Position numbers and translations under genes: made by a program | Source of the DNA: Actinobacillus genomosp. 2 | GTDB taxonomy: Bacteria; Pseudomonadota; Gammaproteobacteria; Enterobacterales; Pasteurellaceae | Assembly: GCF_029773605.1 (NCBI RefSeq) | Contig: NZ_CP103807.1 | Location: forward strand, 1,364,001-1,428,000 | Reading direction: 5' to 3' | Length of the DNA: 64,000 nt | Notes under the pieces: model-generated | Told to the model about the DNA's origin: nothing | Seen by the model: only the letters and a program-made list of their open reading frames with translations | Databases searched by the model: none | Shown: piece by piece, positions 35,073 to 44,860 of the stretch | Layout: each line of letters begins with the position of its first letter | How positions within the stretch are numbered: the stretch's first letter is position 1

Positions 35073-36071
35073 TTACAATGATTGCAATTTTGCCCATACA
35101 GTTTCATCAACCGGAATACCGTTGGCAATGTTATCAGCAAGAATAGTAGTGAACTCGTGACCTGGTAAACGTACAGGTACATTCGGATCTGCTGGTTCTG
35201 CCGTTCTTACATAATCCATAATACGGTTCAATTTTTCGTCTTTGGTTTTACCGTCGATTAAACGATCCACTTCAATCGCAATGAATACTTGTGAAACACA
35301 ATATTCGTCATCTTTATCTTCGGTTACCGCCGCAGTAGATTCACCGTTAGAAAGTAAGGTTGCAATCATATCTAACACGATTGATAGGCCAGAACCTTTC
35401 CAGAAGCCCATCGGCATTAAACGGCGGTTTTTCTCAACGGTTGCTGGATCACGGGTCGGATTACCATCATCATCAAAACCAGCATCAACAAAAGTCTGAC
35501 GGCCTTGTAAGCGATGAACTTCCAACATACCGTAGGAATACATTGAGCAAGACATATCCACCATAGTGATTGGCGTGGTCGGTACGGCAACGATTAACGG
35601 GTTGGTTCCAACACGGCATTCTTTTGCCCCCCAAGGTGGCATTACTGCTAACGCATTGGTCCAACAAATACCAATATAGCCTTTCTCCGCCGCTTGCCAG
35701 CCGTAAGAACCACCTCTCATCCAGTGGTTCGCATTACGCAACGCCACCACACCGATACCGTTTTGTGAAGCGAGTTCCATCGCTCTATCCATCATTTTTT
35801 TCGCAGTTAAGTTACCAATAGCTTGATGAGCATCCCATTGTTCGATAGCCCCCAATGAAAGTACCTTAGTCGGAACGGCTTCCGGTACAATATCTCCGTT
35901 TTCTAACTGCTGAATAAAACGTGGAAAACGGTTTACCCCGTGTGAATATGCACCCGCTTGAGTGGTATCAGCAAATACGGTTGCACACTCTTCTGCAATT
36001 TCTTCACGTACATTACGTGCTAATAACACACGTTTAAATTCAGCTTTTAAATCTTGATAAGAAACTCTCAT
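35073..36071 (-). CDS. yiaK: 2,3-diketo-L-gulonate reductase YiaK
   Basis: A 332-residue malate/L-lactate dehydrogenase-like NAD(P)H reductase (Ldh2 family). YiaK reduces 2,3-diketo-L-gulonate to 3-keto-L-gulonate. Family marks: [58 protein letters not shown] with the active-site histidine of NANHW, and [13 protein letters not shown]-type [19 protein letters not shown]. First gene of the yia set, with a candidate CRP site upstream. Confidence 0.93.
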   Translation of the reverse strand: MRVSYQDLKAEFKRVLLARNVREEIAEECATVFADTTQAGAYSHGVNRFPRFIQQLENGDIVPEAVPTKVLSLGAIEQWDAHQAIGNLTAKKMMDRAMELASQNGIGVVALRNANHWMRGGSYGWQAAEKGYIGICWTNALAVMPPWGAKECRVGTNPLIVAVPTTPITMVDMSCSMYSYGMLEVHRLQGRQTFVDAGFDDDGNPTRDPATVEKNRRLMPMGFWKGSGLSIVLDMIATLLSNGESTAAVTEDKDDEYCVSQVFIAIEVDRLIDGKTKDEKLNRIMDYVRTAEPADPNVPVRLPGHEFTTILADNIANGIPVDETVWAKLQSL

Positions 36072-36208
36072 TGGACACCCCTAATTTATTAGCGTTTCAA
36101 ATAGTAAAATGATATTTCATAAATTACGCTTAGTAACCGCTGAAGTCAACCAAACCTTAAAAATAAAAATCATTTAAAATCAATAAGTTAAAAACTTTTT
36201 TGCCAATT

Positions 36209-36224
36209 TGTGACAGAGATCTCA
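36209..36224. promoter_or_regulatory. Candidate CRP site between yiaK and the hydrolase gene
   Basis: TGTGA-cagaga-TCTCA matches CRP (TGTGA-N6-TCACA) at nine of ten positions. It lies 137 bp before yiaK and 77 bp before the divergent alpha/beta hydrolase gene. Sugar-use genes of this type are typically CRP-activated. No local regulator (YiaJ-like) is seen. Confidence 0.5.
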
Positions 36225-36300
36225 CTTTTCAAAGTAAATTTTTTTGGCTAAATTAGGCCCAAAGCAAACGTTTTCTAATAAAAAATAAGAAGGATAAGTA

Positions 36301-36852
36301 ATGCAAAAAATATACATAACCCACGGTTATACTGCGAATCCGGGGAGGAATTGGTTTCCGTGGTTAAAACAAGAATTGGAAAAATTAGGGGTAGCGTGTG
36401 AGTGTTTAGCAATGCCGGACTCCGATAATCCGAATCCGCGAGTGTGGTTAGAACATCATAAAAATACACTTACCTTAGACGAAAATACGATTTTAATCGG
36501 GCACAGTTTAGGTTGTATTGCGTTACTGAATTATCTTGCGGTGACACAACAAAAAGTGGATACGGCGATTTTTGTATCCGGCTTTTATGAAAAACTGTCA
36601 ACTTTGCCAGAATTAGATAGTTTTGCGGAATTTTATTCAAATAAGACCGCTTGTTTGCCGACAAAATCTTATGTAATTTCTGCCTTAGATGATGAGATTG
36701 TGCCGCATTTATTTAGCGATAGATTGGCACAATATTTACAGGCGGACTATATTCGTTTGGCACAAGGTGGGCATTTTATTGACCGACAAGGTGTAACCGA
36801 GCTACCGGTTTTATTGGATTTACTCAAAAAGGTGTTAATCCTTGAAGCGTAA
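36301..36852 (+). CDS. RBBP9/YdeN-type alpha/beta hydrolase
   Basis: A 183-residue serine hydrolase. Start region MQKIYITHGYTANPGRNWFPWLKQELE has the oxyanion THG segment. The nucleophile elbow is GHSLGC (Ser about residue 69), the acid is in SALDDEIVP, and the histidine is in LAQGGHFIDRQG, completing a triad. YdeN/RBBP9 proteins are small cytoplasmic esterases of uncertain substrate. Divergent from yiaK; ends before a shared terminator with nagA. Confidence 0.88.
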   Translation: MQKIYITHGYTANPGRNWFPWLKQELEKLGVACECLAMPDSDNPNPRVWLEHHKNTLTLDENTILIGHSLGCIALLNYLAVTQQKVDTAIFVSGFYEKLSTLPELDSFAEFYSNKTACLPTKSYVISALDDEIVPHLFSDRLAQYLQADYIRLAQGGHFIDRQGVTELPVLLDLLKKVLILEA

Positions 36853-36888
36853 GCGGTCAAATTTCTCTTATTATTTACCAGCTAAAAA

Positions 36889-36912
36889 TGACCTTCTCAA
36901 TTGAGAAGGTCA
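36889..36912. terminator. Bidirectional terminator at nagA end
   Basis: TGACCTTCTCAATTGAGAAGGTCA is a perfect 24-bp palindrome with TTTTT on the minus strand. It lies 6 bp past nagA and closes the nan/nag operon. Confidence 0.8.
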
Positions 36913-36917
36913 CTCAT

Positions 36918-38063
36918 TTAATTAAAGGCTTGCCATTCGCCATTTACCGCACAACCAATTACCTCAAAACGGTTGGTAAAAACGGTCAGATTCGCAATTT
37001 TGCCCACTTCAATCGAACCTAAACGATCATCAACACCAATCGCTTTCGCCGGATAATAATTACACATTCTCAGCGTTTCATCTAACGGAATCCCAACTTC
37101 CTGCACCGCATTTTTAACCGATTCGATCATCGTAATGGATGCACCGCCTAAAGTGCCGTTAGCGTCATAGCATTTGCCGTCACGCACATAAACCGTAGTG
37201 CCGACAAAATCAAATTGTTCGATATTCGCACCTGCCGCTGCAGTGGCATCGGTGACGATACAAAGTTTGTCACCTTTAGCTCGTTTAGCGATTTTGACAT
37301 TACCAAATTCGACGTGTAAACCGTCCACAATAATACCGGTATAAACCTCATCGCTGTCTAACACAGCGCCGACAACGCCCATTGCACGTCCGGAACTGAT
37401 AGGCGACATAGCATTGTGTAAATGGGTAGCAAAGGTTGCACCATTGGCAAACGCTTGTTTTGCCACTTCATAAGTGGCGTTCGAGTGTCCGACCGACACA
37501 ATAATGCCACTTTTCACAAATTCAGGAATTGCTTTTGCGGTCGGGTTCTCCGCCGCTAAAGTAATTTTGGTGATCACATCAGCGTTATCACATAGAAACT
37601 GTTGCATTTCAGGGCTGATTTCACGCACATATTCGGCACGATGTACACCTTTTTTCTCAAGGCTGAGATAAGGGCCTTCCAAGTGCAAACCGAGTGCTTG
37701 GTTTTGATATTTCTGCAAATAATCACGCATCGCTGCGACTACTTGTTTCATACCCTCATCAGGTGCAGTAATAAAGGTCGGTAAATAACTTGTTGTGCCT
37801 GAACGTAAATTGGTTTGCTGCATAATTTCAAAAGTGTGAACTGTCGGTTCACTGTTTACCATGACACCACCGCAACCATTTAGCTGTAAATCAATAAAAC
37901 CAGCGGTAAGATTATGTCCTTGTAAATCAATACATTGGATATCATCCGCTAATTGTTCTTCACGTACAATCGCTTGAATTTTGTCATTCTCAATAACTAC
38001 AGCGTATCCGTATAACACCTCTTTGGCGGTATAAATTACACTGTTTGTGAAAGCATATTTCAT
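36918..38063 (-). CDS. nagA: N-acetylglucosamine-6-phosphate deacetylase
   Basis: NagA removes acetate from GlcNAc-6-P to give glucosamine-6-P. The 381-residue enzyme (start 38063, GGAG six bases upstream) is an amidohydrolase barrel. Metal and catalytic motifs are LHLEGPYLSLEKKGVH (Glu), SVGHSNATYE (His), TFATHLHNAMSPISSR-like ATHLHNAMSP (His) and LCIVTDATAAAG (catalytic Asp). It is last in the nan/nag operon, separated from nagB by a hairpin that could lower its expression. Confidence 0.97.
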   Translation of the reverse strand: MKYAFTNSVIYTAKEVLYGYAVVIENDKIQAIVREEQLADDIQCIDLQGHNLTAGFIDLQLNGCGGVMVNSEPTVHTFEIMQQTNLRSGTTSYLPTFITAPDEGMKQVVAAMRDYLQKYQNQALGLHLEGPYLSLEKKGVHRAEYVREISPEMQQFLCDNADVITKITLAAENPTAKAIPEFVKSGIIVSVGHSNATYEVAKQAFANGATFATHLHNAMSPISSGRAMGVVGAVLDSDEVYTGIIVDGLHVEFGNVKIAKRAKGDKLCIVTDATAAAGANIEQFDFVGTTVYVRDGKCYDANGTLGGASITMIESVKNAVQEVGIPLDETLRMCNYYPAKAIGVDDRLGSIEVGKIANLTVFTNRFEVIGCAVNGEWQAFN

Positions 38064-38078
38064 CATTTTCTCCAAATA

Positions 38079-38110
38079 AAAAGGTCTGTTAATAGTGTAA
38101 CAGACCTTAA
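38079..38110 (-). terminator. Hairpin between nagB and nagA
   Basis: AAGGTCTGTTA/TAACAGACCTT with TTTTT on the minus strand, 4 bp after the nagB stop. It may partly terminate before nagA or protect the nagB message. Confidence 0.7.
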
Positions 38111-38113
38111 AAC

Positions 38114-38917
38114 TTACAACACGCTTTGAATTGCATTAGCTTCTAATTGGGTGAAATATTTCACGGTTTTCACTTTGAGTTCTTGGGTTGCTGATTCGTC
38201 ACACACCACAACTCCTCGCTCATGCAGTTGCAAAGCACTAACCGTCCACATATGGTTTACTGCCCCTTCCACACAAGCCTGTAATGCCAACGCTTTATTG
38301 TAGCCGGTAATCAGTAACATCACTTCTTCCGCATCAAGTAATGTTGCCACACCGATGGTTAACGCATATTTTGGCACTTTGGTAACATCATTCTCAAAAA
38401 AGCGGGAATTTGCGATCAAAGTATCTTCGGTTAAGGTTTTAATCCGAGTACGTGAACGCAAAGAAGAAGCCGGTTCGTTAAACGCAATATGACCGTCCAC
38501 ACCGACACCACCCATAAACAGGTGAATTTTGCCGTATGACTGAATTTTCTGTTCATAACGGCGACATTCAGCATCGTGATCCTCGGTATTACCATTCAAA
38601 ATATTGATATTTTGTGGCTGAATATCAATATGATCAAAGAAGTTACAGTGCATAAAGGTATGGTAACTCTGCGGATGTTCCTTAGGTAAGCCGACATATT
38701 CATCCATATTAAACGTAACTACATATTTAAAGCTCACTTCACCGGCTTGGTATAAACGAATCAATTCCTGATAGGTTTGTAGTGGCGTACTGCCGGTCGG
38801 CAAACCTAACACAAAAGGGCGATCAGCCGTCGGCTGAAATTGATTGATACGTTCAACAATATGACGAGCAGCCCAGCGACTTACTTGCTCACTCGTTTGT
38901 AAAGGGATAAGACGCAT
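38114..38917 (-). CDS. nagB: Glucosamine-6-phosphate deaminase
   Basis: NagB converts glucosamine-6-P to fructose-6-P and ammonia, joining amino sugars to glycolysis. The 267 residues (E. coli 266) include [39 protein letters not shown] with the catalytic Asp, and [23 protein letters not shown] with the active-site His. 49 bp after nanA. Confidence 0.98.
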   Translation of the reverse strand: MRLIPLQTSEQVSRWAARHIVERINQFQPTADRPFVLGLPTGSTPLQTYQELIRLYQAGEVSFKYVVTFNMDEYVGLPKEHPQSYHTFMHCNFFDHIDIQPQNINILNGNTEDHDAECRRYEQKIQSYGKIHLFMGGVGVDGHIAFNEPASSLRSRTRIKTLTEDTLIANSRFFENDVTKVPKYALTIGVATLLDAEEVMLLITGYNKALALQACVEGAVNHMWTVSALQLHERGVVVCDESATQELKVKTVKYFTQLEANAIQSVL

Positions 38918-38966
38918 AATATTTCCTCATTATTATTGTTATATGTGTACAACAAGCTGTCAAATT

Positions 38967-39845
38967 TTATAAAAATTTTGCATAAAGTGCTTTTGCCACT
39001 TCAAGTTGTTTGTCGGTTGCTTTAGCGGTCATCGGTTCACGGCAATAACCGGCTTCTACACCTTGTAATTTAAGTAATTCTTTAATAGTGAGATATAAAC
39101 CGTTCGCTAAAATGCCTTCAATCAAATCATTGGTCACGTGTTGTACCGCTAACGCTTCCGCCAATTTACCTTGTTTGGTCAATTCAAAAATTTGACGAGC
39201 GCGCGGTGCGTTCACGTTGAAGGTCGAACCGATTGCACCGTCCACACCTAGTGCCACCGCCGGTAACATCATTTCATCAAAGCCCGCCCAAATTAAATGG
39301 TTCGGATAGGCTTTTTTCAAGCGTTCCAATAAATAGAAATCGCCGGCGGTAAATTTCACCCCTAAGATTTTCGGATTTTTATACAATTCGCCGAACTGCT
39401 CTACACCGATATTCACACCGGTTAAGAACGGAATCGAATAGACGATCATATTGTTGCCGGTTTCGGCAATAATGGTGTCGTAATAATGTTTGATTTCGGC
39501 AAAGCTGAATTTGTAATAGAACGGTGTCACCGCTGATAAACAATCATAACCTAATTCGGTGGCATATTTACCTAATTCGACCGCTTCTTGTAAATTCACG
39601 CTACCCACTTGAGCAATCAGTGCAATTTGATCTTTCGCTTCGTCTTTTGCGATACGGAAAATTTCTTTTTTCTCTGCGGTGGAAAGCATAAAGTTTTCTC
39701 CGGTTGAACCGCCGACATATAAACCGTCCACTTTCATTTTGTCGATATTATGACGAATAATTTGGCGTAAGCCCTTTTCATTAATTGAGCCGTCTTCATT
39801 AAATGCTACGAGTAACGCACTAAAAATACCGGTTAAATTTTTCAT
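38967..39845 (-). CDS. nanA: N-acetylneuraminate lyase
   Basis: NanA splits Neu5Ac to ManNAc and pyruvate. I start it at 39845 (MKNLTGIFSALLVAFNEDGS), which has AAGGA eight bases upstream and gives 292 residues, the Haemophilus length. Motifs of the DHDPS/NAL family are intact: GGSTGENFMLS (pyruvate carboxylate), YSIPFLTGVNI (catalytic Tyr) and ILGVKFTAGD (Schiff-base Lys). It opposes the neu biosynthetic locus ten kilobases away. Confidence 0.98.
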   Translation of the reverse strand: MKNLTGIFSALLVAFNEDGSINEKGLRQIIRHNIDKMKVDGLYVGGSTGENFMLSTAEKKEIFRIAKDEAKDQIALIAQVGSVNLQEAVELGKYATELGYDCLSAVTPFYYKFSFAEIKHYYDTIIAETGNNMIVYSIPFLTGVNIGVEQFGELYKNPKILGVKFTAGDFYLLERLKKAYPNHLIWAGFDEMMLPAVALGVDGAIGSTFNVNAPRARQIFELTKQGKLAEALAVQHVTNDLIEGILANGLYLTIKELLKLQGVEAGYCREPMTAKATDKQLEVAKALYAKFL

Positions 39846-39865
39846 ATTATGTTCCTTAAATTTAA

Positions 39866-40738
39866 TTAAAAATGTTGTTCCGCCCATGCTGCCGCACCGA
39901 TTAAACCGGCATCGCCGCCATATTTCGCCGCTTCCAATTCACAATGATAGAAATGCGGCATTTCGGCTAAATATTGTCGTACAAGCGGTAAATAGCCTTC
40001 CGCCAAGCCGATACTACCGCCGATCACCACTTTTTGCGTATCTAAACCAATGGTTAAATCCGCCACTAAATTGGCGATCACTTTTGCAGATTTTTCGACT
40101 AATTCGACCGCTTGTACGTTGCCCGCTCGGAATTGCTCAAATACTTGTTTCGGGGTACAAGGTTCTGCCCATTGGCTTGAAACTGCTTCGATAGCTCGCC
40201 CTGAAGCAATCGCTTCCACACAACCTCGGCGACCACAACCACAGACTGGCCCGTTCGGATCCGCTAAAGTATGTCCAATATGCCCTGCTACGCCATTTGG
40301 TTGGGTTAGCAATTTGCCGTTTTGGATAATGCCGCCGCCAACGCCGGTTGAAACGGTAATAAATACAAAATTTTCGATCGCTTGTTTATCTTGATGTTGA
40401 TATTCGGCACAAGCTGCCGCTTGCACGTCATTGAGTAAGAAAATCGGTTTGTCAGTATGATGTGCAATACTTTCTTGCAATGGAAAGAAAGCTAATCCGC
40501 CTAAATTTTTTGGGTTTAATGCGGTTAAAATGCCGTTATTGATAATACCGGTCGAAGCTACTGAAACTGCATCAAACTGCCCTTGGTACTGTCGAAAAAT
40601 GTCCGCTAAAGTGTGGTGCATCGCTTCCGCCGCATCTTGTTGTGGCGTGCTGATTTGTCGGCGTTGGGAAATTACACCGTTTTCGACTAATGCCGAGGCA
40701 ATCTTAGTACCGCCAATATCTAATGCTAAACAACGCAT
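39866..40738 (-). CDS. nanK: N-acetylmannosamine kinase
   Basis: NanK phosphorylates ManNAc at C6. A 290-residue ROK-family kinase with the ATP motif LALDIGGTKIASALV, the catalytic Asp in FLLNDVQAAACAEY, and the zinc-binding cluster GHIGHTLADPNGPVCGCGRRGCVEAIASGRA (His and three Cys). 9 bp after nanE and 20 bp before nanA. Confidence 0.97.
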   Translation of the reverse strand: MRCLALDIGGTKIASALVENGVISQRRQISTPQQDAAEAMHHTLADIFRQYQGQFDAVSVASTGIINNGILTALNPKNLGGLAFFPLQESIAHHTDKPIFLLNDVQAAACAEYQHQDKQAIENFVFITVSTGVGGGIIQNGKLLTQPNGVAGHIGHTLADPNGPVCGCGRRGCVEAIASGRAIEAVSSQWAEPCTPKQVFEQFRAGNVQAVELVEKSAKVIANLVADLTIGLDTQKVVIGGSIGLAEGYLPLVRQYLAEMPHFYHCELEAAKYGGDAGLIGAAAWAEQHF

Positions 40739-40747
40739 ACATTCCCC

Positions 40748-41437
40748 TTAGACTTTTGCAGCTTTTATCTCATCAGCAAACCAGCTGACAATATGCTCCA
40801 AACGCGTTAATGCCGAACCAACCGTAACACAATCCGCACCGATCTCAATCGCGGTTTTAGCCAGTTGAGGGGAGTTATAACGCCCTTCCGCCATCACAAA
40901 ACAACCTGCCGCTTTTAAGTCTTTAACTAACTGATAATCCGGTTCATTTGGTACTTCTCCACCGGTATAACCCGACATCGTACTACCGACAATATCAAAA
41001 CCGAGTTGCTGGCAATATAAGCCTTCTACCAATGTCGAACAGTCCGCCATTGCCAAACAACCTAATTCGTGAATACGTTTCAACGCCGCTTCAATCGTGA
41101 CCGGTCGTACCCGATCCGTACCGTCAACTGCAATAATATCCGCACCGGCTGCCGCTAAATCTTCAATATCTTGTAAAAATGGGGTGATGCGTATCGGGCT
41201 ATCCGGTAAATCACGTTTGACAATCGCAATGATCGGTGCTTTTACTGTCGGACGCGTTGCTTTTAAATTATCTACTCCTTCAATACGTAATCCTGCCGCC
41301 CCACCGATAATTGAGGCTTGTGCCATTGCTGCCACAATCTCCGGCTTGTCCATCGGACCGTCATCAACCGGCTGACACGAAGCAATCAAACCATTTTGAA
41401 TCGTATTCAATACTTCTGTATGAGATAATTTTGACAT
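40748..41437 (-). CDS. nanE: ManNAc-6-phosphate 2-epimerase
   Basis: NanE converts ManNAc-6-P to GlcNAc-6-P. A 229-residue TIM barrel with [39 protein letters not shown], the catalytic lysine in [20 protein letters not shown] and [18 protein letters not shown]. It follows the SGNH gene by 37 bp and begins the tightly packed nanE-nanK-nanA set. No SiaR-type regulator or sialic acid transporter adjoins it. Confidence 0.97.
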   Translation of the reverse strand: MSKLSHTEVLNTIQNGLIASCQPVDDGPMDKPEIVAAMAQASIIGGAAGLRIEGVDNLKATRPTVKAPIIAIVKRDLPDSPIRITPFLQDIEDLAAAGADIIAVDGTDRVRPVTIEAALKRIHELGCLAMADCSTLVEGLYCQQLGFDIVGSTMSGYTGGEVPNEPDYQLVKDLKAAGCFVMAEGRYNSPQLAKTAIEIGADCVTVGSALTRLEHIVSWFADEIKAAKV

Positions 41438-41474
41438 ATAAACTCCTTGAGTCTGTTATGCTTTCCGACACATA

Positions 41475-42068
41475 TTACACATACGCCTCTAATAAGCGAC
41501 GCAAAATCGCATAACCCTGTAAATTGAAGTGCAAACCGTCCGTTGTAAATGCCGCATTGAGATTTCCCTCTGAATCCGCAAATGCCTCAAAGGTTTTAAC
41601 AAAAGTCAGATTTGCCGGACAATGTTCGCTGAAATAGGCATTAAGCTGCTGAATTTGGCTGTTCGTAACCGTATTTATATGACGAACTGGCGTAGCTTCT
41701 AGTAAGAAATAATGGGTATTTGGCATTGCAAGCGGTTGAATTTGTTCAATTATTTGCAATAACCAATGCAAGACTTGGGCAGGAGAATAGTCAGGCTCTT
41801 TCACAATATCGTTTACGCCTAAGAACAAGAAAACCTTTTGTCCTAATGAAGTAATACGCTGCGGTTTCGCTATCACATCTAAATATTGACGAGTACTCAC
41901 GCCAGAAATGCCTAAATTTGCTACTGATTTACCGTTAAAGGTAATTTCATTTTGCCAATCATTCCACATATCGAACAAAGAATGTCCTAACAAACTCACT
42001 TCCGTAACACGTTGAAATTCTTGGCTTTTAGCTTGATAACGTAGGAAAATATCCTCATCTGACAACAT
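41475..42068 (-). CDS. SGNH/GDSL hydrolase, likely sialate O-acetylesterase
   Basis: A stand-alone SGNH-fold esterase (197 residues if started at ATG 42068; a TTG one codon on has better Shine-Dalgarno spacing). Blocks in order: GHSLFDMWNDW (nucleophile Ser), NLGISGVSTRQYL (Gly), FLGVNDIV (Asn) and TDGLHFNLQGY (Asp-x-x-His). The same variant blocks (GHS in place of GDS, LGISGxTxxQYL, DGLHFNxxGY) occur in the C-terminal half of NeuA at 50.8 kb, so the two are paralogous. At the head of the nan operon it probably removes O-acetyl groups from scavenged sialic acids so NanA can act. Signal peptide not seen; activity inferred. Confidence 0.8.
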   Translation of the reverse strand: MLSDEDIFLRYQAKSQEFQRVTEVSLLGHSLFDMWNDWQNEITFNGKSVANLGISGVSTRQYLDVIAKPQRITSLGQKVFLFLGVNDIVKEPDYSPAQVLHWLLQIIEQIQPLAMPNTHYFLLEATPVRHINTVTNSQIQQLNAYFSEHCPANLTFVKTFEAFADSEGNLNAAFTTDGLHFNLQGYAILRRLLEAYV

Positions 42069-42154
42069 TTCTCCAAACCTCACACCAGTTATGAATAAAT
42101 ACGCCATTTATTATAAACTTAATGGAGTAATTTTCATTTATAATGTTTAAAATA

Positions 42155-42170
42155 TGTGAAGTACTTCTCA
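42155..42170 (-). promoter_or_regulatory. Candidate CRP site upstream of the nan operon
   Basis: TGTGA-agtact-TCTCA matches the CRP consensus at nine of ten positions, in the divergent SGNH-menD gap, about 87 bp before the SGNH start. Catabolic nan genes of Haemophilus are CRP-controlled, which fits. Confidence 0.5.
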
Positions 42171-42319
42171 TTAATTTTGTTATCAAGCCAAAAAACAATT
42201 TAATAAAAATGAAATAAAATGGCTAGCAAATGGTAATTTTCCAACTATTTTTCGTAGATTTTGCTACAATTCTTTTATTTAATGATAATTAAACCCGTTA
42301 TAAAGCACAGAGAAGAGAT

Positions 42320-44026
42320 ATGACAGTAAGCACCTTTAACCGTTCTTGGGCAAAAGTGATTGTGAACGCCTTATTACGTTATGGCGTAAAACATTTTTGT
42401 ATTGCACCGGGATCACGTTCCACCCCATTGACACTTGAAGCAATCCAACTACAGCAAAGCCAATTAGCTCAATGTCATAGCCACTTTGACGAACGCGGAT
42501 TAGGCTTCTTTGCCTTAGGGATTGCCAAGTCAACTAATGATCCTGTGGCTATTATCGTGACATCAGGAACGGCAGTTGCTAATCTTTATCCGGCAGTTAT
42601 TGAGGCAAGTCTTACTCACCATAAACTTATTGTTCTATCTGCAGACCGACCGCCGGAATTAATCGGTTGCGGTGCAAATCAAGCAATTCCGCAACAGGGT
42701 ATTTTTGCGAATTATCCGGTAGCAAGCGTTAACTTACCAAAACCAGCAGAGCATTATAATGCAGCTTGGCTAGCCGCAACGATTGAACAGGCTTGCGTAA
42801 CCCAAAACCAACAAGGTGGTGTGGTACATATCAACGCACCTTTCGCAGAACCGTTATATGAAGCGGATGAAAATGCAATTAGCACTCACCCGTGGTTAAA
42901 ACCGATTCAAAGTTGGTTAATCAATCCACACACCAAATGGATTAACAGCCAAACGATTCAAAGTGAAGTATCTATGCACGAGAATTGGGATTACTGGCGT
43001 ACCAAACGTGGCGTAATTGTGGTGGGTAAATTACCGGTTGAACAAGGTATCGGCATTAAAGCATGGGCGGAAACGCTCGGTTGGTGCTTACTTACTGATG
43101 TGCAATCTTGTGTAGATGCGAGTTTACCATACGCAGATATTTGGCTGTCGAACAATACTGTTCACCAACGCTTATTACAAGCAGATATCGTGATTCAATT
43201 CGGTAGCCAAATTGTCAGCAAACGTGTCAATAAATTCCTTGAAGCCTTCAAAGGTGAATTTTGGCAAGTAGATGAATATAGCGATTATTTAAATCCGTTC
43301 GCACATCATCAAACACGCTTTATCGCAAAAGCACATCATTTCTTACGTGTGCATCCGCCACTTCGCCAAAAACCATGGCTATTAGAACCATTAGCACTTT
43401 CACAATTCTGTGCCGGTTTTATTGAACAACAGGTAGGCGGTAGCTTAAATGAAGCATCATTAGCACATCATATCGAAGAAGTTTTAGCGACTAACGGTAA
43501 TTTATTTATCGGTAACAGTTTATTTGTACGTTTAGTTGATGCACTATGCAAATTGCCAGAGGGTTATCCGGTTTATACCAATCGTGGTGCTAGTGGTATT
43601 GACGGTTTAATTGCAACCATGGCAGGTGTCGCACAAGGTAGTGGTCAACCGACCGTAGGTGTCATTGGCGATATTTCCGCTCTACACGATTTGAACTCTG
43701 TCGCATTGCTTAACAAAATTAATCACCCTTGTATTTTATTCGTGATTAATAATAGTGGTGGTGCAATTTTCGATATGTTACCGGTGGAAGCAAAAGCGAA
43801 AGAGCAATTCTATCGTTTAGCACATAACTATGAATTTGCACCGATTGCAACAATGTTCGGCATTGAATATATCCGTCCATTTACTTGGGCTGATTTAAAA
43901 GCCAAACTAAAACTTGCTTACGGACGTAAAGGCGTGACTATCGTTGAAATTAAGGTAAATGATCAGGACGGTAGTAACCTGTATAAATCATTAATCAAAC
44001 AAATCTCTCAAGCGGAAATTGCCTAA
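42320..44026 (+). CDS. menD: SEPHCHC synthase MenD
   Basis: MenD is the thiamine-diphosphate enzyme that joins 2-oxoglutarate to isochorismate in menaquinone synthesis. The 568 residues show the CIAPGSRSTPLTLEA active site with the conserved Glu in HFDERGLGFFALG, the PP-domain NRGASGIDGLIATMAGVAQG, and the ThDP-binding segment GVIGDISALHDLNSVALL...INNSGGAIFDMLP. AGAGAAG lies before the ATG. Overlaps menH by one base (TAATG). Confidence 0.97.
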   Translation: MTVSTFNRSWAKVIVNALLRYGVKHFCIAPGSRSTPLTLEAIQLQQSQLAQCHSHFDERGLGFFALGIAKSTNDPVAIIVTSGTAVANLYPAVIEASLTHHKLIVLSADRPPELIGCGANQAIPQQGIFANYPVASVNLPKPAEHYNAAWLAATIEQACVTQNQQGGVVHINAPFAEPLYEADENAISTHPWLKPIQSWLINPHTKWINSQTIQSEVSMHENWDYWRTKRGVIVVGKLPVEQGIGIKAWAETLGWCLLTDVQSCVDASLPYADIWLSNNTVHQRLLQADIVIQFGSQIVSKRVNKFLEAFKGEFWQVDEYSDYLNPFAHHQTRFIAKAHHFLRVHPPLRQKPWLLEPLALSQFCAGFIEQQVGGSLNEASLAHHIEEVLATNGNLFIGNSLFVRLVDALCKLPEGYPVYTNRGASGIDGLIATMAGVAQGSGQPTVGVIGDISALHDLNSVALLNKINHPCILFVINNSGGAIFDMLPVEAKAKEQFYRLAHNYEFAPIATMFGIEYIRPFTWADLKAKLKLAYGRKGVTIVEIKVNDQDGSNLYKSLIKQISQAEIA

Positions 44027-44799
44027 TGCTCCATGCAACATGGCACAGTGAAACGGGTACACCGGTGGTTTTTCTGCACGGTTTACTCGGTTCACAGCAG
44101 GATTGGCAAGCGGTATTAGACCGCTTGCAAAATTTTCCGGAAATTCGACCGCTTACCATAGATCTTCCCTTACATGGTGCAAGCGAACATATCGCCTGCC
44201 ATGGTTTTACTCACGCTAGAGAGCTCATTCATCAAACTATCCTACATTATATTGGCAATCAGCCTTTTTATTTGATCGGCTATTCGTTAGGTGGACGTTT
44301 AGCTTTAGACTATACACTCAATTCCCATAATCCTCATCTCAAACATACCATTCTTGAAGGAGCAAATATCGGTTTAGCAACAGATACGGAACGCCAAGCT
44401 CGTTGGCAAACCGATCATCAATGGGCGGAACGTTTTCGCCACGAGCCTATGACAACCGTGTTAAATGATTGGTATCAACAAGCGGTTTTTGCCAATTTAG
44501 ACCTACACCAGCGGTCAAATTTGATCCAAAAACGGCAAAATAACCATGGGATAGCCATTGCAACGATGCTTGAAGCAACAAGTCTTGCAAAGCAAACATA
44601 TTACCAACCCTTATTAATAGAAAAAAATTGGAATATTACCTTTTTAATCGGTGAGAAAGATCAGAAATTCCGAAAAATGGTCTGCGATAATAAACTAAGT
44701 CACCACATTATTCCTAATGCAGGACATAATGCACATAACGAAAACCCACAGGGTTTTATACAATGTCTCATTAAATTAATAGAAAAAGAAAAGGACTAA
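44026..44799 (+). CDS. menH: SHCHC synthase MenH
   Basis: MenH eliminates pyruvate from SEPHCHC in the menaquinone pathway. A 257-residue alpha/beta hydrolase with LHGLLGSQQDWQAVL (oxyanion), nucleophile elbow GYSLGGRLAL (Ser about residue 86) and the C-terminal histidine of NAGHNAHNENP. Its message carries two facing uptake-type motifs (44107-44160) inside the coding region, which is unusual given their coding constraint. Coupled to menD; a terminator overlaps its stop codon. Confidence 0.95.
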   Translation: MLHATWHSETGTPVVFLHGLLGSQQDWQAVLDRLQNFPEIRPLTIDLPLHGASEHIACHGFTHARELIHQTILHYIGNQPFYLIGYSLGGRLALDYTLNSHNPHLKHTILEGANIGLATDTERQARWQTDHQWAERFRHEPMTTVLNDWYQQAVFANLDLHQRSNLIQKRQNNHGIAIATMLEATSLAKQTYYQPLLIEKNWNITFLIGEKDQKFRKMVCDNKLSHHIIPNAGHNAHNENPQGFIQCLIKLIEKEKD

Positions 44800-44824
44800 G
44801 CTCATAAAACTTAGTCCTTTAATT
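44789..44824 (+). terminator. menDH terminator overlapping the stop codon
   Basis: AAAGGACTAAG/CTTAGTCCTTT has a 9-nt loop. The TAA of menH lies in the left arm. The T-run on the plus strand is short (TTT then AATT). Confidence 0.7.
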
Positions 44825-44860
44825 ATGCTAACTCTTAAAAAATTCGTTAGTTAATATATT

